Positions 53,500-64,000 of a stretch of DNA of 64,000 bases are shown piece by piece. A model generated the notes under the pieces. The model was not told where the DNA came from and did not search any database. It saw only the letters and a list, made by a program, of their open reading frames with translations. The stretch spans positions 248,001 through 312,000 of the forward strand of contig NRSV01000011.1 of the NCBI GenBank assembly GCA_002286855.1. Direction: 5' to 3'. Position 1 is the first letter of the stretch. Every line of letters starts with the position of its first letter. The DNA is from Bipolaris cookei. Taxonomy: Eukaryota; Ascomycota; Dothideomycetes; Pleosporales; Pleosporaceae. A program made the position numbers and the translations under genes.

Positions 53500-55916
53500 A
53501 TGACGTCTACTCCCCCCGCCCAGTCTGTCCGCTTCAGCGAGGTTCACGAGGAAATTGAGCCCGCGCAGGCCGTGCGAGATGTTGCCGACCTCACTAGCCC
53601 CGCCAAAGCGCCCGAGCATGGCCCATTGAGCCCCCAGGCCGAAGAAGAGCTACGCAACCTGTCGTCAACCCTCCAGAAATCTCGTATGCAGGCAAAGCGC
53701 ATGGAGAACTTCTCATTCGAGCCCGTCTCACTTCCACCCTCCCGCGTAAGCAAACTCTCGGCCATGACATGCCGCAGTTAGCGCCCATCCAGCTAACACT
53801 CCAAAGGCACCTTCACCCAGTCCAGCCTCGCGAACAATTTCAGGACACTCCGCACATCGCTCTTCGATACCCTCTTCACCTGCCTCCGCCATGCACTCTC
53901 CACCATTGACGCCAGCAGGAACTTCGTCCCGGGATGACAAAACAGCCGGCCAGGGACACAACAAACATCCAAGCGATCCCGCCCTCATGACGCCGCAAAT
54001 CTCACCCCCCCATGAGCCTCCACCAACCTCGATGGATTCGTCTCTCCAGAGCCAGAATGAAAGCCAGTCTTCATTGGCAGTTCCCGGATCGCCAAGAACT
54101 GCACCGCAGTCCCCACGACCATCCTCAGACTTACCCGCCGTAGTTCAGCCCCATCCAAAACGCAGTCCGGTATTTGCCATAGGCCCTACTGGTGATTCCA
54201 ACCCAAATTCCAGGGACGCCAGTCCTGCCGGCTCTAGCGGTGATCGCACGCCAGGCGCATCCTCTCCGGCACCTGGTAGCCGGCCATATACACCACAAGG
54301 AGAGAAGGAAGACACCTACACTCGCTCTAAACGCGCGGCACAGGCAAGAAACCTCGACTCACTCGAAGCCCGCTACATCTACGGTGGTCGTGACGGACGC
54401 AGTTCAGCAGCATCATCAGTATATCAATTGCCACGCTCCAAAGGCACTGATTCAGACAAGGAAGACAACAAGCGGTCGAGCATATTCGGAAAGAGGTCTA
54501 TCAAGGGCCACGGCTCTGATGCAGAAGATGCCAAGTCGCCGACCAGCAAACACCATGGATCAATGGCTGAACTCAAGCGCTTCTTCAAGATTGGACACAA
54601 GAACAAGGACAAGGACAAGGACAAGGAGAAACGTGGAAAGTCTCCTGCACCATCCATTAGGAGTCAGAAGATCAAGTCAACCAAATCCGGTACCATGACA
54701 CCACCCATAACAAACGGATCGATACATGTCCCCTTTGCGGATGACCACGGCCTGCAAAGCAAATATGGAAAGTTTGGCAAAGTGCTGGGATCCGGTGCTG
54801 GTGGCTCGGTCCGGCTTATGAAGCGAAGTAGCGATGGTACAACATTCGCTGTCAAGCAATTCCGTAACCGTCATTCGTACGAATCCGAAAAAGATTACAA
54901 CAAAAAGGTTACTGCCGAGTTCTGCATAGGATCAACACTCCACCATGGGAACATTATCGAGACCATGGACTTAGTGAATGAAAAAGGAAGCTACTTCGTC
55001 GTCATGGAATACGCACCCTTTGATCTTTTCGCAATAGTAATGACTGGAAAGATGAGTCGCGAAGAGGTTGCCTGTGCCACACTGCAGATCCTCAACGGAG
55101 TCACGTATCTCCATAGCATGGGTTTAGCTCACCGTGATTTGAAGCTTGACAATGTCGTTGTTAACGAACATGGAATCATGAAGATTATTGATTTTGGCAG
55201 TGCCGCCGTCTTCAAATACCCATTTGAAGACGAAATCGTCCTTGCCAGTGGTGTGTAGCACGAGACGTTATACCAGTAGCATTTCTAACTTGTTTTTAGG
55301 TATTGTCGGTTCAGATCCTTACCTTGCACCCGAAGTGTATGATCTGTCCAAGTACGACCCACAACCTACCGATATCTGGTCACTTGCTATCATGTTCTGT
55401 TGCATGACATTACGCCGGTTCCCATGGAAAGCGCCGCGGATATCCGACAACTCTTACAAACTTTTTGTCTCACCTCCCAACGACGGGCCGAGGTCGATCA
55501 CCGGACCCTCCAAGTCGGCTACGGATCTTGAGAGTACTGCACGTGACGAACGCCGGCATTCTGGGCTTAACTCTGAGTCTACACCTCGGCATCAATCCTC
55601 GGAACACCCTTCGACTGACCCGCGCGCATCAACATCATCAAATGGTCAGCAGCCGCCGCAAGTGATCAAAGGCCCTTGGCGTCTCCTACGTTTATTACCT
55701 AGGGAGAGCAGACACATTATAGGCCGCATGCTGGAAGTCGACCCCAAGAAACGAGCGACGCTGGATGAGATACTCGAAGACAGGTGGGTCATCAACAGCG
55801 AGGTGTGCTCGCAAGAAGAGGGTGGCAGGATAATACGAGCGGGAAACCATGAGCATACGCTTGAGCCTGGAGCCGGAGGCTCTTCTGCTCCCAATACACA
55901 GCAGCAGAAGAAGTAA
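53500..55916 (+). CDS. Hal4/Sat4-like serine/threonine protein kinase
   Basis: Fungus-specific NPR/HAL family kinase; yeast Hal4/Sat4 and Hal5 stabilise nutrient and potassium transporters at the plasma membrane. Exons 53500-53745, 53807-55250 and 55300-55916 give 768 aa. Residues 1-380 are Ser/Pro-rich and disordered, with a Lys/Asp run (KDKDKDKEKRGK). The kinase domain has GSGAGGSVRLM (P-loop), AVKQF with K432, HRDLKLDN with D526, IDFGSA with D544 and, over intron 2, GSDPYLAPEV and DIWSLAIMFCCMTLRRFPWK. The insert between subdomains IX and XI is long and Ser-rich. HxxMLEVDPKKRATLDEIL-like end is present. DFGSA instead of DFGLA is typical of this family. A leader intron is likely. Kinase identity is certain; the Hal4-type assignment is good. 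Confidence 0.92.
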
Positions 55917-56639
55917 AAGAAGAGCCGAGGCGATAGCTCATGGAGAGATGAAGGTTATGGACTGGAAGGGAGGACTGGTAGATAGGTGACGAGGATGGCT
56001 AATATTGGGGTATTTTTTTGGATGATTAGCAGGTGGGTGTTTGAGCAAAGCTTGTTGTTGTTGTTTGCATGATGCTAGATATTCCCATGCCCGAATTAGA
56101 GGAGGTCCCTTGTTCTGTTTTTATTCGACTGCGTGTACGCGCGCGGGATATTCCCTTTTTTTCCTTTTAGCAAATTCTTAGAGGTTACGATAACAAAGAG
56201 AGCGATATATACATATATTTTTGATGCAGATAGAGGGGGGAAGGGGGGAGGGGACGGGAGTGTAGAGTTTGACAGAGAAAGCAAGAGAGTCAGAGGAAAG
56301 AAGGAGATAGGATAATAAAAAAGCATTGCAATGACCAAGGTTACCCTTGTGCATGATGATAGTAGTGACAGATAAACTAAAAAGCTAGTTTATCCGCATG
56401 ACATATATTGGGGGGGGGGGTTATGTACACGTGAGTCCTCGTTGTCCGTCTATGCAAAACCCGTGGGGCGGCAGAAGGAGGCGGCAGAAGGAGGCGGCAG
56501 AAGGGGAGGAGGGGAAGGGGGTGGGTAATGTGGCATCTCACACAAAATACAAAGCGATGTAAAGCCGACAAAGATATGAAGCAAAAAGAACCCCCGTGTC
56601 ACGGTTGAGAAATCAGCATTGAGCATCTTGGTCAGCAAT

Positions 56640-56683
<44 letters not shown>

Positions 56684-59506
56684 CGATGAGGGAAAACGCG
56701 CAATCTACGTGTTCATGGGATTTTTGACTAAATGTCCATGTATCATGTATGATTGTTAGACCCTTACTAGTAGCAGACTTTATTGCCTGTCCGTGAGCCC
56801 GCCACCCCTTGTCCCTTCGCATGTTCCCTAACCACCCCTCCCCAGACAAACAGGGGCGCGCCAAGCCCGAGCCGAAAGGAGGAGGAGACAAAAGGGTAAA
56901 AAAGAGAGGGCAAAGGCTAATACGTGCAGTACAAGCGAGAAGCGCTGAAACACGAAACATTTGGATCACGCTTTTTGGGGGTCATAGCCAAGCATCTGGT
57001 TTCGTAACCCGCGCCCGTACTCATGTTACCCCGTCCTGTCACATCCTGCTCCCCCCACACAGACACAAGCACAGACACGCACGCACGCACGATGGGCAAA
57101 AGGTAATGTGTAATATGGATGTTTACAACGGCAAAAGCAACGTCAAAGAAAGATTCAAAACAAAGAAAAAAGGTTGTTAGAACTAACAAGGTCCGGGGCC
57201 CTGTTGCGCGCGCCTGCGTTTTGCTGACTCTGGGGTGTGATTGTCTGTGCGCCCTTTGTATTTTGCAAGTGTCCCCAGCGCGCGGATTTTTTAGATTTGG
57301 CAAGTGTCAGATCGATGCTGGAGCGGGCTGGAAGCCGGCTGGAGCGCGGAGGAAGAAGATAAAGTATATATGATTGGGTTCGAAACAAGCTTGTTTGAGG
57401 AAGAAGGGGTAGATGAGCAAGCTTAGCTGGATTGAATAACTAGTAAAGTACGTGTGAATATGTATGTGGGGAGGGCACACAACATAAGCATGCCATAGGA
57501 TTCCAAGCTAAGAGGGTTTAGCGGTCAGAGGGCATTGGGCTTTGGTTTGCGCACACTCTACACTTGTTGTCTCTCCCACCGCGTACAAGGGTGCGGGTGT
57601 CTGTTTCGCCGTCTACGGTGGATCTTTTTACGAAGCTTGATGGCAGTGTGGATATGCGACACACGTCAGATGGGCAATTGTATGCCCTGTGGTTGGTGCT
57701 GAGGCCAAAAGGTAGGCCAGGGTCCATTGGTTACTCGCTGAGGTATGACCATGACCGGCAGTGGCTATCCAATGCGTGACGCCGTGTGTGGAGAGTAAAG
57801 AGGCAAAGAGATGTGGATGCAGAAAAGGGCCAGACTATTGCGGGAATGTTTTGCAGTAGCGGGGTCGAGGGGAGCTCGTGATGAGGCAAAGACCGTGTTT
57901 GTGGTCTATCTTCTTCCTGTGTTTATTTCTTGTTTTTCTTGCTAATTCCATCTTGTTTACCGCCATTTGCGCCTGCGACTACGGGTGTGGTCGGATACCG
58001 CAAGTAGGGTTAATACATATTTCCCATGTATTTGTGTACACAGTTAGAAAGTTCCCAGAACAACGGCACTCTGCCAAGCGCCCGGTTGTACTCACGGCGG
58101 TAATCCCGTAGTGCATACTTAATAGTCAAAGGACCACTAGGCGTTCAGCAGGCGGAACACGCAATGGCGGTGGGTCTCGGCGTGTAATCAACTTTGAGCG
58201 CAGCGCAATGGAGGGGTTGGCAGGCCATGACAGAGGGTGGCACCGCGGCAAAACCAAGGGCTGCGCAAGCAACAGGGTAGTTCGTTTCATGTTCGTTTGC
58301 CCAGGCTACGTTTGGGGGGATTCTGTTGCGAAGGATGGGTTTGAGATTAATGCAGAGTGGTCTGTACCGCGGCTGGATGGGGAATGGTTAGCGGGGGGAG
58401 CAACAGCAGCGAGGCGTCGCAGGTTAAAGCTCGCTTGCGCTTACCCTTTCTCTGCTCGTCGTTAACAGTCACGACAAAGGTCATGATGATGATGGGTGGA
58501 TAGATATGGTCCGAGAGAGTCTGATGACGGAATTTTGCAGCAGATTGACAGGCAGTCATCATGACAGATGGCGTCCCATACGGGCCGTTGATGCACAGTC
58601 AAACGCCGCAGATCGAGAGGGCCAAGGTATGTAGAAGTGCCGGATGTAGCGACGGTGGTAGCTTGCACACGCACTAGGCAGTTTTGCGCTCTCTGTTGCC
58701 AGGCAGCCTGTATAGCAGTAGTAGTAGTAGTAAGAGAGACCATAAGCAACGAAGCCAGAGTGGTGCCGAGGCGCGGCCGTTGGGCGGAGTAGTGTACGTT
58801 GATACTGGAGTGGTTGGACTGCACCTCTATCAAAAACCAACAAAGAAAGACGCGGCCACGCCGCGCTGCCAACCCGCGTCCCCAACACGACGAAGATGAA
58901 GTGCAGATGGAGTGGTGAGTGGTGGACGGTGGATGGTGGATGGTTATCTTTGTCTCTGGCAGCTCCAATCAGAGGGGCAACGGGCGTGTCTTTGCAGCAG
59001 CTGAAGCATAGTAGACCAGGGCCGGGGTTTGAGCAGCGTGGGCCTGTTGAGATCGGCGGCCAGGCTCCTTCCTCGACTCCGCGCCATCAGCGGGCCCGTG
59101 CACCCGCCGCCTATCGTCCACCATTTTTCCCTGGCCGTCCGCGCCAGCTTAAGCGCAAAACGCCTTTCTTCATTCTCGTTGTCTTGGCTTCCAGGCCCCA
59201 TACTTTAACGCTCAAGTTCCCACTCTGTGTTTGGGCTTTTTTTATTTCCCTGACTTGCCCGTCTGCTGGATTAAACAATTCTAATCTTTTTTCCTCTCGT
59301 CACTATAGTTTTCTTACCCTCGACTTATTCGTGTGCGGCACATATCCACCCCACGTGCCCTACTTCCTATTCCTGGCTGGTCCCTTTACTTTCCTCCCAT
59401 TCCCATCTCAGCATAACGCCATCGCCGACTATTCCTACATGTCATCAGGCGTAGTTGTCTAGAAGGAAAAAAACTCTAGCTCCTGTGTTTATATAAAGAT
59501 ATAAAG
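55917..59506. other. Gene-poor region of 3.6 kb
   Basis: No supported gene. It contains a (CAA)n microsatellite, a run of 11 G at 56410-56420, a small direct repeat of GGCGGCAGAAGGA units (56466-56506) and many short frames on both strands. A 71-codon frame at 57564-57779 reads protein-like in places but has no match I recognise. T-rich runs before 59507 look like promoter and leader for the acetyltransferase gene. Confidence 0.4.
56637..56684 (+). repeat. (CAA)n microsatellite, about 16 units
   Basis: Uninterrupted CAA/AAC trinucleotide repeat, about 48 bp. Intergenic. Confidence 0.95.
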
Positions 59507-60734
59507 ATGCGCCGCCAACTCCCTCCCACCCATCTCAAGGTTCCGCCAGGTCCCCATGCGTTTCCACGGCAACAATTCCTCGGACAAGAGACTGTTGTTG
59601 TGAACCACTACGCGGGAATTGAAAAGGCAATTCCGGCCATACCGTCGCTACCGGGGTTCAGAACAAGTGCCGGTAGGTTGGAATTCTCATTTTGAATTGG
59701 ATGTGGAGAAAAATTGGTGGTTGGAGTTTCTATGTACTAACACCCAACAACAGCTTTCCTCACCTCATTGAGCGCCAATCTCAGAATCGATCCAGACCTC
59801 CCTTCACCACTACCAACGCCAACAAATTTCCATCTAAACACCTTTATCCAACCAGTGCCTCCAACCTCACTATCCTGCTCAACATCCACCGCCCCGTACA
59901 ACCCGTACGTGTCCACCGCTGAATCATACAGCATGTCGTCGACCGAAGCGAGTACACCAGAAAAGGCGCCTGCCGACGAACTGCCCCAACTTTCCACCTA
60001 CACGGCTGAGACCGAAGATGACCGTATCGAGGGCCTGCGCCTAGTCGCCGACTCGGTTGCACAACAGCGCCAGGTCGCCAGCAAGATGATGATGTTCCAC
60101 CCCATTTTGTTAGCCGCCTACTTTGTCGCCGTGGCCATTGCAGCACAGTACATGCTCCGGTGGTACGAAGACAAGTTGATGCTCGTCACCACCATTGGCG
60201 GCATCAGCATGACTTTTCTAATCTTCATTCGATGGATGACTGGCGGCTACATTAGCCTGGCGGAGGACATCAACATGGACTGGCTCGGTGACGACAGGCT
60301 GATTGTGGTCAAGTGGGGCGAAGATGTCATTGGTTCTTTAGTCTTGGGCTGGGCAGACAACGATGCCGCAAAGAAGCGTGGTAGGAGAAGGAGGGGCAAG
60401 GCCGTTGTACGCGCTTGGACTGTCAAGCTCAAGTACCGCGGTAAAGGTGTTGGCGAGGGTCTTTTGGAAGAGGCAGTCAGAGTTGCGGGCGAGAGGGGTG
60501 CAGATGGCATTCTTTTCGATCCAGACCATGCCAGTAAGTTTTATTGCTACGATACACCTCTTTCGACCATGTCGCTTACAATGACTATCAGACTCCAAGC
60601 GCATCTTGCCTCTCATCTTCAACGGATTCCTCAACAAGCAAGAGGCCAAGGCCGAAAAGGCCCTGCAAAAAGTCGCAGACGCAAAGGGCAACTTTCGCCA
60701 GCGTCAGAGCTCCCCTACCTGGGGAAGCAGATAG
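59507..60734 (+). CDS. Membrane-anchored GNAT-type N-acetyltransferase domain protein
   Basis: Exons 59507-59672, 59754-60533 and 60592-60734 close to 362 aa; intron 1 (81 nt) has a TACTAAC branch point and intron 2 is 58 nt. The N-terminal 120 residues are Pro/Ser/Thr-rich. Two adjacent hydrophobic helices follow (ILLAAYFVAVAIAAQYML and LMLVTTIGGISMTFLIFIRW), as in Pho86- and NAT8-like membrane acetyltransferases. The C-terminal part looks like GNAT: VIGSLVLGWAD, then VRAWTVKLKYRGKGVGEGLL (motif A with the R/Q-x-x-G-x-G/A acetyl-CoA loop as RGKGVG). After intron 2 comes HANSKRILPLIFNGFLNKQE. A helical, Lys-rich tail ends WGSR. The substrate is unknown. Activity is inferred only from the RGKGVG motif. 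Confidence 0.78.
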
Positions 60735-63700
60735 AAGATACCATTTTCTATTTATTTATTTTTCTTTCTTTGTTGCAACATTCATCGTAAGAACAGAGAG
60801 CGGCAGGAGTTTTTTCGAGCTTTCATTGTTTGTCGCTGCAGCAAGTTTGCTGTCTTGGAAGATACCCCCCAACACTCCTCTCGTTGATTGATGATACCCC
60901 CCCCCCCAAAACAATCGCTATTCTCGGCCATCTATAACATTTAGTTTAGAAACTATTTGCACTCTTAATTAAGATACGTTATCAAGCATCTGTGCATCTT
61001 TTGCCTTGTTCATAACTATGCAGCTAGTAGTATGGATGGTGACAAACTATGTTTATTTAGTAGACTCGTCGATGATGGTGTCCTACGATTAGTTGCATAA
61101 AAGACGGCTATCTCCGCTGACCTGGTGACTTGTTGGTGTATTGTGTATGGGCGCCACCTTGAATCAGGATACACCGGGTATTGATCCGTACAATCTACTA
61201 CCCACGCCTGCCACACACACACCAACACACTAACCAACTCACATGCCCTTGGAAATCTGGTGATTGCTATCCGGTGAATTCCTATCTCAACATGCTTTCT
61301 TTGCTCTCTCAGGCCTGTAAGACGCAAAACACCCTGCAATGCGTACTGATAACGGTGCATAAGCCTTTGATACCAACTACCGCCGACAGTACTCTCTGGT
61401 TCGTTGGCAGACCTTTTACCCCGCAGTTACGTCGCTACCTTTTTTACCCCTCCATTCCCGAGCGCCTGCCCCCCCCCCCCCCAAAAAAAAAGATTAGCCT
61501 TTCCCGGTTTCCTTGTCCTTTGCGCCCAGGGATGCAAGACAAGTCAGCCCATAGATTTGGAAAACCAACATACCGGGCTTTGATGTTGGGTAGTAAGTAG
61601 TGTTCTAGATGCAACGACAACTGATAACGTTTTTGCGTGAGACAATCACCCCGATGTTTGTTTTCCCCCTCTCTCTCTCCACCTCGCCGCGTCAGCTGCT
61701 CTTTTGCAACCCAGTCTCGCAATGACGCGGCTACTCGCAATAACCTTTGTAAGCACAGGAGGAAAAGCTTTGTTACAAAGAAGCACGGTTGTAGTTTCAT
61801 ACCAAACTCCCGGGCTACTATTTGGAGGTATTCGGCTCAATTCAACGCGCGGCTGCACCCGCCTCTGTGTCACCATCTACGGAACTTGTAGGATACTCTT
61901 CGCGTAATTGCAGTATTACTTTCTGTCGGCCGCGAATTAGCAAACCAATCACTTATCTTCTCTTCTCTCTCTCTTTTTTCTAGTACCGACACTAGACTTT
62001 TCGTGTAACAAGGACTATAATAGAAACAAAATATACCCAACTGCGGACAATGCGAAGCCGCGCGCGAGGGTTTGCTGTGCCACAGTGGATAAAAAGTCAC
62101 GGGGTTTTCTTTGCTACGTACCGCCAACGCTTCTGGGTTCGCGCCATTTTCAATCAATGACACGCAATATGATAGTTGCTGGCGATCGAGATGCGTGTTC
62201 TAGAGCCGAGAGTTTAGTTGTTGGGCGGGCCGTTAGATTGGGGAGAGGGGCCGGAAGTGGCTGCTGCATACCAACAATGTTGCAATTTCGTGGAGAATGT
62301 CGATGACTTCTCGAGCAGCCTTTCTACGGGCGTCTGCCGAGGTTTGTTCGGCAGCTGGCATTTTTGGTATAGCTCCTTTTTTCGGTCTTCTTAGTAATAG
62401 GAAAATAGAACGACTGTGGTCGTGTAAGTAGCGGACGTCTGTTTGTTGACAGCCGTCTCGGGGCGCGAGAACCCTAGAGAACGCGGCGCGCCTCTTGCAC
62501 GTGACCTTCCTTGGCGGGTATCACTTCTCCATCGCGCTTCCCTAGGAAAAAGATTGAGACTGCGCCCACAATACCTGGTAGGCTCAGGGAGACTTAACTT
62601 TGACTACTCTTTCTTATACCTTATAGTAATCCGGTAGTACCTGTTCTAGCTTTTTTTAGGTGGGTGATCGGAAATCGGTCTTCGATGACATTGATATATC
62701 CAGCTCATGGCATCACTATCATGATGACGAAACATAGCCTACCAATTCTCACACATCTAATTACAACTACATACTGGATGCTCGTGTGCTTGTTGTAGAT
62801 TTACACCATATCCGCAATCGTATTTGCCCAACTAATAACTGTGAACGGTCTGTAGGAACTGTATTCCAGCTACCTAGTCCAGATGCTATTTACAGTCAAG
62901 ATGAAGAAAGAAGGTAAGACGCGAGCGGGGAGCCTATTTTGTTTGGGTTGGCGCACGGCCCTTACCTTGCCAGAGACGCGACTAGGCTAGCAGCCTAGTC
63001 ATGTGACTCAGGGCTCAGCCCGTTACAATAACAGCATAGTAGTAAACGTCCTCTATATCAACTAAAACGCGTTCCTAGCGTTACTAGAGTTTGTTTTTTT
63101 AGGTCTGCGATCTAGGTAACAATCTCCAGAAATATAGATACAGGCTATAGTTAGCTTAACGGTCCTAGTTCTACAGATTTACAGGTTTAAACAACGCTAA
63201 CTAGCTAGGCAAAATACGATTACAGACATAGTAGAATTCTAGCCAGCACACTATTCCCTGTTAATTGTTTACACTGCTTGAACTCTCACCCTCTACCCCA
63301 AAATCTCCCAAGCAGTCTTACCAGACCTACACCGTACACCACCCCCTTCCTCCAATCTTCCCTCACCAACGCTGTCGTAATCTTTACTGCGCCACCCCTT
63401 CCTACCACAAGAAACACCGGACTAGCAGCGTCGTTTCTACCGATTGATTGATTCGTTTAAAATCTATGTAAGCCTCTCATAGAGCATGCAGACAGGCGAA
63501 GCCTAGGGCTTATAGGTGCCTAGGATGCCTAATTAAAGGGGGGAGGTCACCTCTAAGGTAAGGGCCTTGTAAATGTTTCTCTGCTAGTTAAGAAGCCTTT
63601 ACAACTTTATTACGTGTCTATGCATGTGCTAGTGATCCCTTTTTATACGCCTCTCTCTTTCTTCTTATTAGTATAAGCTTCCCTTTTGATCTTGTGTTGA

Positions 63701-64000
63701 ATAAGTAAAAACCTTATAGGGGAAAACCTTAGAAAATCCAAATAAGGGGTAGAAAGCTACTTTCTCTCTAAAAGGGGGGTAGAAAAAAAGGGGGAGAGAG
63801 AGAAAGAGAGAGAGAGAAAGATAGTAGCAGAAATACATATAAAAACGTGCTATAATAGCTATCAGGTTCAAACTAACTGTCGATAGGCGTCGGGCCTTCA
63901 ACCTGCCAGATGCATTGCCCACTGCACCAAGCTACCGTCGTTCCCACCGAGATACGGGGGTACGAACGAAACGGGTATAGCGCTGTTCTGTACAATCAGC
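60735..64000. other. Gene-poor right end of 3.3 kb
   Basis: No gene found. Homopolymers C11 (about 60897) and C14-A9 (61469-61491) are present. From about 62930 onward the sequence is rich in CTAG and TAG/CTA words (e.g. GACTAGGCTAGCAGCCTAGT), which suggests degraded repeat DNA. GA-rich runs near 63790-63830 are simple sequence. Confidence 0.4.

Noticed and set aside
57564..57779. 71-codon frame with protein-like text
   Set aside because: Isolated, no start context, no family recognised.
63860..63965. tRNA-like A-box and B-box words on the minus strand (GGTAGCTTGGTGCAGTGG and AGTTTGAACCT)
   Set aside because: I could not fold a cloverleaf with matching acceptor and anticodon stems. It may be a tRNA-derived repeat fragment. 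tRNAscan would settle it.

Overview
The window is nuclear DNA of a filamentous ascomycete, most likely a dothideomycete of the Pleosporales type; that placement is an inference from gene content and style. The evidence is compact genes with 45-120 nt GT-AG introns carrying CTAAC-like branch points, fungal versions of housekeeping proteins (FAD synthase, gephyrin-type CnxE, Svf1, Hal4/Sat4-like kinase, fungal-type ascorbate oxidase), small secreted proteins, and decayed Fot1/pogo-type transposons. All exon structures were built by hand from splice signals and reading-frame closure. Every multi-exon model except the pseudogene closes in frame.

Layout. 1-3.4 kb: the 5' end of an unidentified gene running off the left edge, FAD synthase, and a small secreted protein whose last exon contains an 18-bp G run. 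3.5-6.6 kb: a broken pogo-type transposase and mostly unreadable DNA. 6.6-9.8 kb: a multicopper oxidase and a glycine-rich secreted protein. 10-14.9 kb: a transposon nest made of a Tourist-like MITE with TTA target duplication, two decayed Fot1-like elements, and an intact 2.1-kb pogo/Tc1-type transposon inserted into the second one. 15.7-23 kb: an MFS transporter, a U1A/U2B''-type snRNP protein, V-ATPase subunit D and the splicing factor Syf1. 24.5 kb: a solo LTR. 26-30 kb: a SET-domain protein with a signal-like N-terminus and a Cys-rich single-pass membrane protein. 31.3-32.6 kb: a secreted-protein pseudogene. 33.5-56 kb is a dense core block: CnxE, V-ATPase c'', TFIIA gamma, a TMEM42-like EamA protein, a low-complexity ORF, DDB1, RPC37, MLH1, an F-box-like protein, a second solo LTR, a divergent histone H4 variant, Svf1 and a Hal4/Sat4-type kinase. 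56-64 kb: one membrane GNAT-type acetyltransferase between long gene-poor stretches.

Many core genes are arranged as head-to-head pairs sharing short promoters: VMA8/SYF1, VMA16/TOA2, DDB1/RPC37 and MLH1/F-box. Several act in DNA and RNA metabolism (DDB1 and MLH1 in repair; Syf1 and the snRNP protein in splicing; RPC37 and TFIIA in transcription; the H4 variant in chromatin). Two encode subunits of the same vacuolar proton pump. This looks like ordinary clustering of housekeeping genes, not a pathway cluster. No secondary-metabolite cluster, CRISPR array or convincing tRNA/rRNA gene was seen. The most interesting items are the extended, intron-rich histone H4 variant, the nested transposons with readable target duplications, micro-exons of 7 and 11 nt, and the homopolymer inside a secreted-protein gene.
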